A model generated the notes under the pieces. That model worked only from the letters and a program-made list of their open reading frames with translations, made no database searches and was not told the origin of the DNA. This document shows, piece after piece, positions 11,696-21,285 of a stretch of 64,000 nt of DNA. Origin of the DNA: Scoparia ambigualis. Lineage: Eukaryota; Arthropoda; Insecta; Lepidoptera; Crambidae. Made by a program: the position numbers and the translations under genes. The stretch covers positions 17,452,227-17,516,226 of the forward strand of contig OY992501.1 of NCBI GenBank assembly GCA_963921215.1, written 5' to 3'. Each line of letters opens with the position of its first letter. The first letter of the stretch is position 1.

Positions 11696-12664
11696 AAATC
11701 ATAAAAATTCACTTTCTATCACGAATACAAGAAACAAATTCACTAAGGGTATTAAAAACATAGCAATGATATAGACTTACACAAGGTTGATAAACTTGAA
11801 CATTTTTCCCGGTGCATTTGAAATTGAAAGGTAACAAACAGTATCAGCACTTTGTTAAAGAGGACCGTAGCAAAGCTGCGAATAACGAAGCAGTACGACG
11901 TAAACTGATAAATTAATATACTTACTAACTAAAATGGGCTTTGTGTTCTACGTCTGCAATAATGTTACTTCTGCGAAGTATTTTTTTATCAGATCATAGT
12001 CACAACACTAGAGTCTTTAAAAATATTGTTATTTGCCATCATTAGACGACATAATATGTCGTTATTTTGGACTTGTTACCGCACGCTCCTTGACTAATGC
12101 ATCTTTCAGTTGTACTTTGCCAGCCACTTCAGCCTCAGCGGCATCACTCAGTCTTCAGTCAGTACGCGGTTCACTTGTCCGATACGCACCTCTGAATTTT
12201 ATTCTTCAGGTAAGGCAGAGGCTTCTGCTCACTGCTTCTGTTGCAGCCATCTAATCCTCACCCCAAACGAAAGCAGCTAGACATCTCTGCGCTGTAAAGT
12301 GAATGACAGCGGCGGCATTGTTGAAACATCTATAGCAAAAGCAGCTGATTATGTTTGAACTGTGTTAATTTTTGTTATACTATTTTTGCCCCCTTTTCGA
12401 AAGTACTGCTTTCAGCACCGCTGTCACCTAGAAAAGAGCCCCAATTCTGCTAATTTAAAACGTCTGCATTGTCAGGGGTCTACGTTCTGACGTGTTATCG
12501 TCAAATTATAAAATCAAGCCAATGAGACGCAATAATGGCCGTTTTAAAAAGCAGCATCGAGGCCCACTCAGTACAAATTTGTGCATTTAAATGCGCCGCG
12601 TGGCGTTCCTTACCAGCAGCCCCTTGCTACCGTTACCGCAGCTGTCATCAAATTGTAATTTGTT

Positions 12665-13198
12665 CGCAACGAGGACCATGCGTCATTTTGGACCCACTTT
12701 TCAGCTTTATTCAACAGTGATGAATTAAATGTCATATGAAAGCTCTTAGCATGTACTTTATTTTATTATATGGCAACTAAATTCAAATCCAGCGCGAAAA
12801 CGGTGTTATGGTGCGTTTATGAAAAAATATTTTGTTTCGATATTAAATTATGATTAGCTATCAGTCAGTAGCTAGGACTATAACTCACTATAGAAAGAGT
12901 CAACTTTCCGAATCTTTGTTACACCGAAAAACCTAAACAGGCAAAGGGTAGTGTTCATAAGGATGGAAGCTAATCTGCCACATTTAGAAATATGATTTCC
13001 TTGGAATTTTACATTTAGAATAATTTTTGAATGTACCAAAACGCCATTTTTCACGCGCAGAATTCAAACTTGGCTGCTATAGAATGAAATAAAGTACACG
13101 TCAAGAGCTTTCATATGACTTACGTTTCATCACTGTTGCATAATTTTGAAAGGTGGTGGGTCCAGTGTTCATACAAAAGTGCCCATGGTCCTTTGCGT
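12665..13198. mobile_element. Large foldback element with roughly 160-bp arms
   Basis: 12665-12823 and 13034-13198 are inverted copies of each other (shared landmarks GGACCATG, CAACAGTGATGA and GTCATATGAAAGCTCTT) with clear divergence, and enclose about 210 bp. No transposase ORF. The target duplication is not clear. Confidence 0.65.
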
Positions 13199-13227
13199 TA
13201 ATTTACAATTAGAAACATTTATAACTA

Positions 13228-13368
13228 ACTGCCGTACTCAGAGACGTCAATTAAGTTTTAATGACAATTAAATGTCTTTCCTTTTCTATTTAGCGCTATA
13301 CATACGAAAGTGACAGCAAGAGACTTAATTATCATTAAAACTTAATTGACGTCTCTGAGTACGGCGGT
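13228..13368. mobile_element. 141-bp MITE flanked by TA
   Basis: Near-perfect inverted arms of about 50 bp starting AC(T/C)GCCGTACTCAGAGACG enclose a short centre, with TA directly on each side. TA duplication and size fit a Tc1/mariner-type MITE. Confidence 0.75.
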
Positions 13369-13529
13369 TAGTTTGCCAAATTCTTCACTGATCTTAATTT
13401 AATATTTTGTAAAAAATCTTATTAAGATCGGATGTTGTCAATGACGTAGCTGTCGACATTGAATTTCAAATTTCTTTAACTTTGAAAAAAGGGTATTATA
13501 ATATTGATAAATTGGCGGGAGCTAGATCA

Positions 13530-13615
13530 GAGCCACGATAGCATAAGTAGTGCTCCTGACCCGGATGTCAGAAAAGGTGCGGGTTTGTATCCTGCTCGTG
13601 GAATCTTATCACCAA
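13530..13615 (+). mobile_element. tRNA-like SINE or tRNA pseudogene
   Basis: The plus strand carries GATAGCATAAGTAGTGCTCC (A-box region) and CGGGTTTGTATCCTGC (degenerate B-box) between short complementary CCACGA and TCGTGG ends. The B-box is mutated, so no functional tRNA is claimed. Confidence 0.4.
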
Positions 13616-14002
13616 TTTCCAAATTGTTATTTGATCGCAACAAAATTATATTTTAAACCATTTATATTCTAACATTACAATTGCTTTGTTTTCTCTCAAA
13701 TCTCCTTCAGAATATCAGCTTTATGCTGCACACAATATGCAAATAATATTTTCAGCATAAAGCCGTATTCACTGGCGCTGTACGTCGTGATGCTTCAGAA
13801 AAGCTGTAAGAGGTAGACATTTTGTATGCTTTCACTTGCAGTCAGAGGAATGTGTAAGCTTTAATATAAATTATTGCGACTCCGATAACTTTTCCGAATG
13901 AACACTCGTATATTTTTGCAGCTGGTAAAGTTTGTACTGCGTTATTTTTTTTGTACTTGTTTGACGATTTATGAGTAATGACGGACTTTTTACTTCACTG
14001 TT

Positions 14003-14585
14003 ATAAGGGTTTCGTACTTCAAAAGGGAAAAACGGAACCCTTATAGGATAAATTTGCTGTCCGTCCGTCTGTCTGTCAAGACCCTTTATCTCGGGAACGC
14101 GTGGAGGTATCGAGTTGAAATTAAAACAATATACTCAGGTTTACAGTTTCTTGACGCTGTAAAAAAATTAAACTCCTAAGTTAACGTAAAAAAGATACGG
14201 CCGTTTATGCCGCAAAAAACGTATATTTCGACACCTCTCAACGGAATCAAAATTTATAGGGTAAATATTTTCCGTTGACCTAGAACTATGAAATTTGGCA
14301 AGTATTACCGTCTTATACTACAAGTATAGGGAAAAATCTATACTTGTCAGGGTCAAACAGGGTCTTTATGCCAGGAACGGCGGTCCTAATTTTGAATTGA
14401 GTTAACCGTGTCATGTGGAGTATCGTACGAAAGGGCTTCATTGGCACAACATTAAAAAGATTTTTAATTATTTTTATGATGTAAAGTTTTCGATTTATGA
14501 CGAATAATGAAAAAAATAACCTATATGCACCTAAAAAATTTACCCTCGGTGGGCGAGTCCGACTCACACTTGTCCGGTTTTTTTC
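14003..14585 (+). repeat. Dispersed repeat with TCCGTCCGTCTGTCTGTC core
   Basis: The block starts with a stretch containing CTTCAAAAGGGAAAAACGG, has an internal CTGT-type microsatellite, and ends with GTGGGCGAGTCCGACTC and a T-rich run. From memory this matches a very common interspersed repeat in lepidopteran genomes, but I cannot name it with certainty. No ORF of its own. Confidence 0.55.
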
Positions 14586-14938
14586 TTATGTTAGAGATAA
14601 CTGATTATAACAGTACTTTATAATGTTGTAATCTAAGCTCTGACATTTATGATTATAACCGTGTTGTACTGATGTCTTCTTGAAATAGAACGGGTTTGAG
14701 GTTTTGTTTTCAAAATAATTGTTATTTCCTGTTGATATCCGGGTCCCAGATTCAGTTCAGTTTGAACAAAGTTTAAATAGAAATATTTCGATGTAGAGGC
14801 CGAGTTTCACCGTGCAAAAATTTGTTGTTTTGTCTAGTACCTACAATGAAGGTTATTACATAATTTGTACAGAGCTAAAGTTGAAAAAAAAACTTTATTA
14901 CGCATTATAACAGATAAGATATTGTTATGCCTACTACG

Positions 14939-14995
14939 ATGGAGGCCTTTGTTCAGCAAGGGGACAGTATTTTTATTTTAGGCTAGGCTGATACC
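14939..14995 (+). repeat. RTE/SINE-type 3' tail fragment
   Basis: GGAGGCCTTTGTTCAGCA followed by GGCTAGGCTGATA repeats the tail design of the RTE LINE. Only the last 60 bp are present. Confidence 0.5.
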
Positions 14996-15374
14996 TTTTT
15001 AACTCTTCTTTTCACAAAAAAAAATCATAAAAAAACAAAACAAAGATAATGTGTATTAAAAATATGTTAATATTATTAGTTTATTTAACGTCACACAGTT
15101 AGTCTCCCTTTGTATTCGTAGGTGTTTTGAATACTGTAGAGTTTGAACCATAACCTACAGGCGTAGTGCGGTATGGTATCTGCCAGCTTCCAGATAAAAC
15201 TTTCTCTGAGTGTGGAGCCGCGCTGCGTAGTTGTGTTTCGTCCGGTGAGTAAAAGATACCGGAGGCCCCTTCACAAGTCCGACTTCTCCCCCATAGATCC
15301 TACTCCTGCCTCAAGGCCGGCAACGCATTGGCGAACTCGTGCCTTCGCTCTTATTCACTAAAAAAACCAGTCCT

Positions 15375-15475
15375 CTGCCATAGTCCACCTTTCACTAAAT
15401 AGCGACTGTACATATGCTCAGCGTGACAGGTGGCGAGCCCATCGCCGCTCTATACTGTTGGAAGTATGTGCAGTT
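15375..15475 (-). repeat. Interspersed repeat family 1, fragment
   Basis: Reverse complement of the family's AGAGCGGCGATGGGCTC, then CACGCTGAGCA, then CAGTCGCTATTT region. It is the only clear minus-strand copy in the window. Confidence 0.65.
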
Positions 15476-16049
15476 TGAGTATTTAAAGTTTTGTAGTTCT
15501 GTACTATCTATCCTACTCCTTGAACTGCAATGAAATACATATCATCATTTTGGAATAACGACCTAGTTTGCAACACAGTCATACATCAATTGTATGCTGT
15601 ATTCGCATTTAATTTGAGATATTAATCTAGAGTTCCATTAATACCTTAGTTTGCGATTCAGCCAGCTATGTTGGTTCTATTTAATAACGAAATACTGTTC
15701 AAGGTTTGAATGGAAATTTGTTGTAGTGTTTTGATTATCTCGTTGGTAGTTATCAGATTTGTTAGTTGTATGTTTCTGCATAGCCCCATTATTATTTTAG
15801 ATTTTTAACAAAAGTAAACTCGTGTAAGATTTGTGTGAATATAACTGATTATCTTGTTGACATCAACGTTTTGGTTGTTGGTTTCATTGATAAATAATAA
15901 AGTAAGTTTATTTATTTATTATTTAATCTTTTTGCATTATTTGATCTATTGGTTAAAGAATATGTTTTAGTAATATGAAATAAAACATGTTTTAATAAGA
16001 ACACATGTTTTAGAGCAGAGGTACGATGATGTAAAAAATAAAAAGGAGT

Positions 16050-16185
16050 AGTTCCAAAATAGTTTTATTTAAGACTATATTTTATTTAGTCGGTTTTCTT
16101 AAGATTTAAGTGTATGCTACTCGTATGTTCCACAAATATATCTAAGAATACAGACTCAAAATCTATATTTAAAATCTGCGAAAAC
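16050..16185 (+). repeat. Repeat paired in reverse with 49562-49690
   Basis: About 130 bp (GTTTTATTTAAGACT, then TTTTCTTAAGA, then ATATATCTAAGAATACA) match 49562-49690 in reverse complement. In the 49-kb copy it abuts a palindromic element whose relative here lies 1.5 kb downstream. Confidence 0.6.
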
Positions 16186-16360
16186 TAAAGAATTATATTA
16201 GTCACCGTTACATCTACTTATCTAAATGTGTCAAAATACTTACATCTATCGATTGTAAGCCTTATATCCGATTATAATAATAGGCGTACGATTTTAAAGA
16301 AAAAACATGAAGCAGGTATTACTTATATTTTTTGGGTTACTCGCATAATGACTAATTACG

Positions 16361-17181
16361 TACACGCATATTGACATACACGCGTTTTGACTTACACGCA
16401 CATACTCGCATAATGACTAATTAAGTACACGCATATTGACATACACGCGTTTTGACTTACACGCACATACTCGCATAATGACTAATTACGTACACGCATA
16501 TTGACATACACGCGTTTTGACTTACACGCACATACTCGCATAATGACTAATTAAGTACACGCATATTGACATACACGCGTTTTGACTTACACGCACATAC
16601 TCGCATAATGACTAATTACGTACACGCATATTGACATACACGCGTTTTGACTTACACGCACATACTCGCATAATGACTAATTAAGTACACGCATATTGAC
16701 ATACACGCGTTTTGACTTACACGCACATACTCGCATAATGACTAATTACGTACACGCATATTGACATACACGCGTTTTGACTTACACGCACATACTCGCA
16801 TAATGACTAATTACGTACACGCATATTGACATACACGCGTTTTGACTTACACGCACATACTCGCATAATGACTAATTACGTACACGCATATTGACATACA
16901 CGCGTTTTGACTTACACGCACATACTCGCATAATGACTAATTAAGTACACGCATATTGACATACACGCGTTTTGACTTACACGCACATACTCGCATAATG
17001 ACTAATTACGTACACGCATATTGACATACACGCGTTTTGACTTACACGCACATACTCGCATAATGACTAATTACGTACACGCATATTGACATACACGCGT
17101 TTTGACTTACACGCACATACTCGCATAATGACTAATTACGTACACGCATATTGACATACACGCGTTTTGACTTACACGCAA
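16361..17181 (+). repeat. 65-bp minisatellite, 12.6 copies
   Basis: Exact 65-bp spacing from 16361 (units start at 16361, 16426, 16491 and so on to 17141) with near identity. The base before the last G of each unit alternates A, C, A, C, A, C and then follows C, C, A, C, C, C, so a 130-bp dimer spread first. Each unit is built from shorter pieces of the form TTACACGCATATTGAC. Confidence 0.95.
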
Positions 17182-17290
17182 ATTGACTTACACACATTTT
17201 CACTTACACGCATATTGACTTACACGCATATTGACTTACACGCATACTGACTTTCACGCATATTGACTTACAAGCATATTGACACACAAG
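17182..17290 (+). repeat. 16-bp-period array, ancestral form of the minisatellite
   Basis: About six degenerate copies of TTACACGCATATTGAC follow the 65-bp array directly. Divergence is higher than in the array, suggesting the older, founding repeat. Confidence 0.8.
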
Positions 17291-17683
17291 ATATATTTAA
17301 GTATTTAACACTAATGTTAATGTCTGTCCGATTTCCCACCGTAAAAAGTGGTAGCCTGTGTCCAAATCTATTGCTGTGCAAAAGAATAATGAAAATTAGA
17401 AATTGCGTAGTTTTCAAGGAGTGTGGTGATGACTTTCCGTAAACCGAATTTTACTGCAAGCGATTTTTCCATTCGCATAATTTCCTAATTTTTAATTTTC
17501 TGTGCGTTTTTTTCCCGGAGGGTAAATTATTGATTTTTCTAATTTTTTATTACTAAGTATTATAAACCCCTAGAAATGGTCAAAGTCGATCGGAGGCCTA
17601 TAAGCCCTATAAACATACCTTACGCATTTTCATTTATCCTTCCATTGGTGATTTAAAATCAATAAAAAATCAAAATAAAAATC

Positions 17684-17998
17684 CTTTTTAAAAAACAAGC
17701 TTTTATTTAAATGCGCTAAAAAGAAAAAAATAACTTTTTACTATAACTTATAACGTCGTTACGCAATTTATATGATATAAAAGGTTGTCGCGAGATTTAC
17801 TTGTGTAAATAACAAAATAAATTAAATAACTTGATGTAATTGATTAAAATTTTCAATTAAAGTATAGTTACATACGAGTACTTACATAATCTCGCGACAA
17901 CCTTTTAAATCATATAAATTGTGTAACGACGTTATAAGTTGATAGTAAAAGTTTATATTTCTTTTTAGCGCATTTAAATAAAAGCTTGTTTTTTAAAA
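17684..17998. mobile_element. Long palindromic MITE, copy 1
   Basis: Arms of roughly 120-150 bp (CTTTTTAAAAAACAAGC outermost, later TATATGATATAAAAGG) are near-complementary around a short AT-rich centre. Related copies lie at 45080-45360 and 49185-49545. No ORF. It lies within the 16334-18338 element. Confidence 0.75.
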
Positions 17999-18002
17999 AG
18001 TA

Positions 18003-18330
18003 ATCTACCTTTGTCATTTCGCGTAGTCGTTCCCGTGTGTCATTTCGCGTATGCGAATATGTGTCAATTCACGTATGTCATTTTACGTAGTCGTTCCTGT
18101 GTGTCATTTCGCGTATGAGAATATGTGTCAATTCGCGTATGTCATTTTGCGTAGTCGTTCCCGTGTGTCATTTCGCGTATGAGAATATGTGTCAATTAAC
18201 GTATGTCATTTTGCGTAGGCATTTTCGTGTGTCAATTCGCGTATGAGAATAAGTGTCAATTTGCGTATGTCATTTTGCGTAGACTCTATGTGTCATTGTG
18301 CGTTGGGCTACCAAATTGGGTCATTATGCG
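18003..18330. repeat. Right subterminal array (14-16-bp period)
   Basis: Repeated GTGTCAATTCGCGTATG and GTCATTTTGCGTAG motifs, about 20 in all, are arranged in a higher-order unit near 60 bp. In reverse complement they read TGACATACGCG..TTGAC, which matches the core of the left minisatellite. The two arrays are therefore inverted relatives. Confidence 0.8.
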
Positions 18331-18779
18331 AGTAACCCTATTTTTTCACTTTCCGAACTTGTGCTTTCATTATTAGTTGCGTAAATATTTAGCTCGCTGT
18401 CTCGTAAGTTATCTATATGTACGTCTTTTGGAAGCCGTCTTTTTATAAGTAGTAATAATCACTACGACGCTGATCTTCCTTCCTCGAAGGTTCCTTTTTT
18501 GTGCATGACACCGCGCTTTTTATAGAATTTTGTGATAGCAATTAGAAAAAGCTTAGGATAGCCCCCCATACTAAGCTAATAGCCCAAGCAAAATATAACA
18601 TAAAGTCTTCATGACAAAAATAGACTCGTTGTAGGTACAAGTAAACGTCAATTGCAAGTAATCTGTTATGCCCGTACTGAGTTTTTTGCCTGTTCTCAGT
18701 ACTAGCACGGAATAACTAATATGGTACTAGCACAGTAAACACACTAGCTAGTACTTCTTGCAAACTTGCGAATTTATGG

Positions 18780-18985
18780 TTTAAAATAATACTACTGACT
18801 CATCTCTTCCGTTGAGTGTCTTAAAAGGCGACTAACGGACTAAATACTGAAAAGCAAGAGCGACGATGGGCTCAGCACCAATGACGCTGAGCACATGTGT
18901 AGTTGTAATTTGGTGAAACGTGACCTATGACAGTGAACTTCTTTTGCAGTTCTCATTGCCTCGTTGTCATGAATCTATAAATGTT
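18780..18985 (+). repeat. Interspersed repeat family 1, copy
   Basis: Contains AAAAGGCGACTAACGGAC, GCGACGATGGGCTC, CACATGTGTAGT and TTTTGCAGTTCTCATTGCC in the order typical of the family, with a GAATCTATAAATG end. Confidence 0.7.
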
Positions 18986-19076
18986 TATGTTTTAGGGTAC
19001 AAATTAAAAAAAATCTAGAACGTTGTAATTGTTTATTTGGCAAACATAGCAATTATGCCAATACCCATTCATTGGA

Positions 19077-19290
19077 GACAGTTTTTTGACAGTAATTGTC
19101 AACGTCAAATTTGACAGAATCGAGCATAGACTATGCGATATTTTGCGATAACAATACAATTAAGATGAACCACAGAACCGAATTAACCAAACTTGTTCTT
19201 ACTAAAGTAGTCTGTAAGTCTATGAAAACACGGTACAAAGTCAAGTGTGTTTTTGTAGGTGCGGTCTCATGCGACCGCTTGGGGTTTGAG
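19077..19290 (+). repeat. Repeat with the unfilled mariner target site
   Basis: This block (GACAGTTTTTTGACAG, then GAATCGAGCATAGAC, then GCGGTCTCATGCGACCGC) is nearly identical to 21149-22660 without the mariner. It therefore shows the pre-insertion sequence ACTAAAGTAGTCTGTAAG. Confidence 0.85.
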
Positions 19291-19321
19291 GGGTTGAGCT
19301 TTGCCCAACAGTGGTGCAGTA

Positions 19322-19555
19322 AAGGTTGATTCACACATAACAGTGAAGTCCCAGTTCTGGCACAGTACCGGCACAGTGAAAAATATTATTTCATACATTC
19401 TCTATGAATTTTGTCAAAAAGAATACGTCCGTAATTTGCCGGTGGCGCCACTGACACTGAGAGCATTATCACTGACAGGTGGGGATGCGTTCATAGAGAA
19501 TGTATGAAAAACACTGTGACGATACGGTGCCGGAACTGTGGCTTCAGTGAACCTT
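19322..19555. mobile_element. Foldback MITE
   Basis: Long inverted ends (AAGGTT.ATTCAC at the left, the complement ending GTGAACCTT at the right, and an inner pair around CATACATTCTCTATGAA) enclose a GC-richer centre with GCCGGTGGCGCCACTG. No ORF. Confidence 0.7.
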
Positions 19556-19728
19556 AAATAGACTTTACTTTACACTTTGTTGGTTTGGTTCGTCATCGGT
19601 TTGCGCGTTAGGGCTGTGATCTATATACAATTACAAAAATGCTGAGCTACTGCGGCGGATAAGCCACGAACTAAATTTTAAATAAGTATACTTCTGTGCT
19701 CAGAAATGCTTTAAGCCGCTTTGGTCCC

Positions 19729-19851
19729 GTAAACGTATGAACTACGTAAATTGTACCGTGATGGATTGTACTGTCATGAATCGTATCGTAAGGGACAGTA
19801 CTGCATGGGACCGTTCTGAAGGGGACCATACTGTCAGGAACATACGTTTAC
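19729..19851. mobile_element. 123-bp element with 11-bp TIRs and internal 14-16-bp repeats
   Basis: The ends GTAAACGTATG and CATACGTTTAC are inverted. Between them about five degenerate copies of (G/A)TACTGTCA.GAA follow at 14-16-bp spacing. It looks like a miniature version of the 16.3-kb element, with different sequence. Confidence 0.6.
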
Positions 19852-19894
19852 TAATTAGCAGTTTCAACACTCCTTGAACTTTTTTTCGTGCTTT

Positions 19895-20150
19895 GTCGCG
19901 TAGCGGCTCGTTAAAAGAATGCTACCACTAGCTCTCTGTTCCCTCGAGTGTCGTAAAAGGCGACTAACGGACTAAATACTGCACAGACATCCAACAGCAT
20001 AGAGCGGCGATGGGCTCACCACCAGTCACGCTGAGCACATGTGCATTCGCTATTTGGTGAAAAGTGGACTATTAGCAGATGATTGCTTTTGCGGTCCTCC
20101 TTGCTTAGTCTCTGACTAACCCTTCGGGGATAAGTCATGATAATATAAAT
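19895..20150 (+). repeat. Interspersed repeat family 1, near-complete copy
   Basis: Begins TGTCGCGTAGCGGCTCG and passes GTAAAAGGCGACTAACGGAC, GAGCGGCGATGGGCTC, CACGCTGAGCACATGTG and GCGGTCCTCC to CTGACTAACCCTTCGGGGATA and a short tail. One of the most complete copies. Confidence 0.75.
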
Positions 20151-20407
20151 AAATAAACTTTCCTACACTCAAACCAATTATCTAGCCCAAGAGAAGCTTG
20201 GAAGAAACTCGTTAAATGGTTACTAGACAACGGATAAACATACTTAAAATACTTAAATACATACTTATTATACATACACCCAGACCCGAGACAATTTAGA
20301 AAAACAATTATTTCTAAATTGACCCGACCCGGGATCAAACCCGGGACCTCAGAGATGACGACACCATGAAAACCGGTGTACAAACCACTCGACCAAGGAG
20401 GTCGTCG
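20141..20407 (-). mobile_element. tRNA-derived SINE, family A, next to an exon
   Basis: Mirror copy of 1953-2215 with the full head and body. The 5' (head) end lies 40 bp upstream of the splice acceptor of the exon at 20448, so this SINE forms most of the intron sequence before it. Confidence 0.8.
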
Positions 20408-20447
20408 AATATGTATTTTAGTGTTACAATGTGTGCGTTTGTTTCAG

Positions 20448-20771
20448 AGTGCTTCAATGGATCACGTGGCGTACGCATACGGAATCGGCTTTCTCGGAGT
20501 ATACGATTTCGGTACAATGTCGCCGTACACAATGATAGACAATGCAGTTGTCATCTTCACCGTAGTGTTCACAGCGATTGGCTTCGCAAGGTCTTTCATT
20601 GTCAAGCTGCTGTATATGGTGTTGACGACGTGTGTAAACGTGGAGATATCAGTTACGCCACATTATTTGCTGTTCGCAATTTTACCGTTGAGCGCCGAGT
20701 TCCTCTACGCCCACAAGTTGTATATAATTTACATTTATATGAATGTTGCGGTGGCTACGGTGGCTTATCTA
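20448..20771 (+). CDS. Internal exon of a divergent SLC6-like multi-pass membrane protein
   Basis: 108 codons, phase 0 to phase 0, lie between a good acceptor (TTTGTTTCAG) and a consensus donor (GTAAGT). The product has at least three hydrophobic segments: YGIGFLGVYDFG onward to AVVIFTVVFTAIGFA, then LLFAILPLSAEFLY, then IIYIYMNVAVATVAYL. Segment order, a Gly-rich turn in the first segment and a Pro before the short loop resemble the TM6-TM8 part of sodium:neurotransmitter symporters (SLC6), which move amino acids or amines across the plasma membrane. Similarity is weak and the motif around the second sodium site is not conserved, so it may be an orphan transporter or another membrane protein. 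It continues in the exon at 41854. Confidence 0.55.
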
Positions 20772-20835
20772 GTAAGTGTACACTTTTTATCAGAACATAT
20801 TTTAATTTAGGTTTTTCTAACCTTTATTTGCATAA

Positions 20836-20878
20836 CATTAGATTCTCAAAATATTAGATTATCAAAATAGCAGATTCT
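20836..20878 (-). repeat. Three 16-bp units
   Basis: The units TTAGATTCTCAAAATA, TTAGATTATCAAAATA and GCAGATTCTCAATA are the reverse complement of the 16-mer seen at 3469 and 3735-3770. Confidence 0.65.
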
Positions 20879-20884
20879 CAATAC

Positions 20885-21085
20885 AGCCAGCGACTAACGG
20901 ACTAAAGACTGCACGTAACTCCAATAGAATAAAGCGGGCTCGCCACCTGTCACTCTGAGCACATGTGCAGCTGCAGTGGTATTTTTGGGAAACGTGGTCT
21001 ATGGCAGTGGACTGCTTCCGCGGTCCTGATTGCTTAGTGTCAGACTAACCCTTCGGGGATAATAGTCGTGAATCTATGTTTGTAT
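20885..21085 (+). repeat. Interspersed repeat family 1, copy
   Basis: GCGACTAACGGACTAAAGAC through GGTCCTGATTGCTTAGTG and GACTAACCCTTCGGGGATAA, with a GTATGTAATAT tail. Lies 115 bp after the exon donor. Confidence 0.7.
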
Positions 21086-21285
21086 GTAATATTTTAATAA
21101 AGTAGTTTCAAAAAAAAAAAAATTTAACCCCTGTCTTGGATTTTTTTTGACAGTTTTTTGACACTAACTGTCAACGTCAAATTTGACAGAATCGAGCATA
21201 GACTACGCGATATTTTGCGATAAAAATACATAAGATGAACCACAGAACCGAAATAACCAAACTTGTTCATACTCGTACTAAAGTA

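Larger units (their letters stand above)
16334..18338. mobile_element. 2,005-bp DNA transposon with perfect TIRs and subterminal minisatellites
   Basis: The ends are a perfect 19-bp inverted repeat, GGGTTACTCGCATAATGAC, flanked on both sides by the 8-bp direct repeat TATTTTTT (16326-16333 and 18339-18346). Inside the left end lies a 65-bp minisatellite. Inside the right end lies an array of related motifs in opposite orientation. No transposase ORF is visible, so it is non-autonomous. An 8-bp duplication suits hAT, P or Merlin elements; the superfamily is not decided. A long palindrome (17684-17998) sits between the arrays. Confidence 0.85.

Noticed and set aside
16361..17181. CRISPR-like array
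   Set aside because: The units are contiguous 65-bp tandem repeats without unique spacers, lie inside a transposon and are in eukaryotic DNA.
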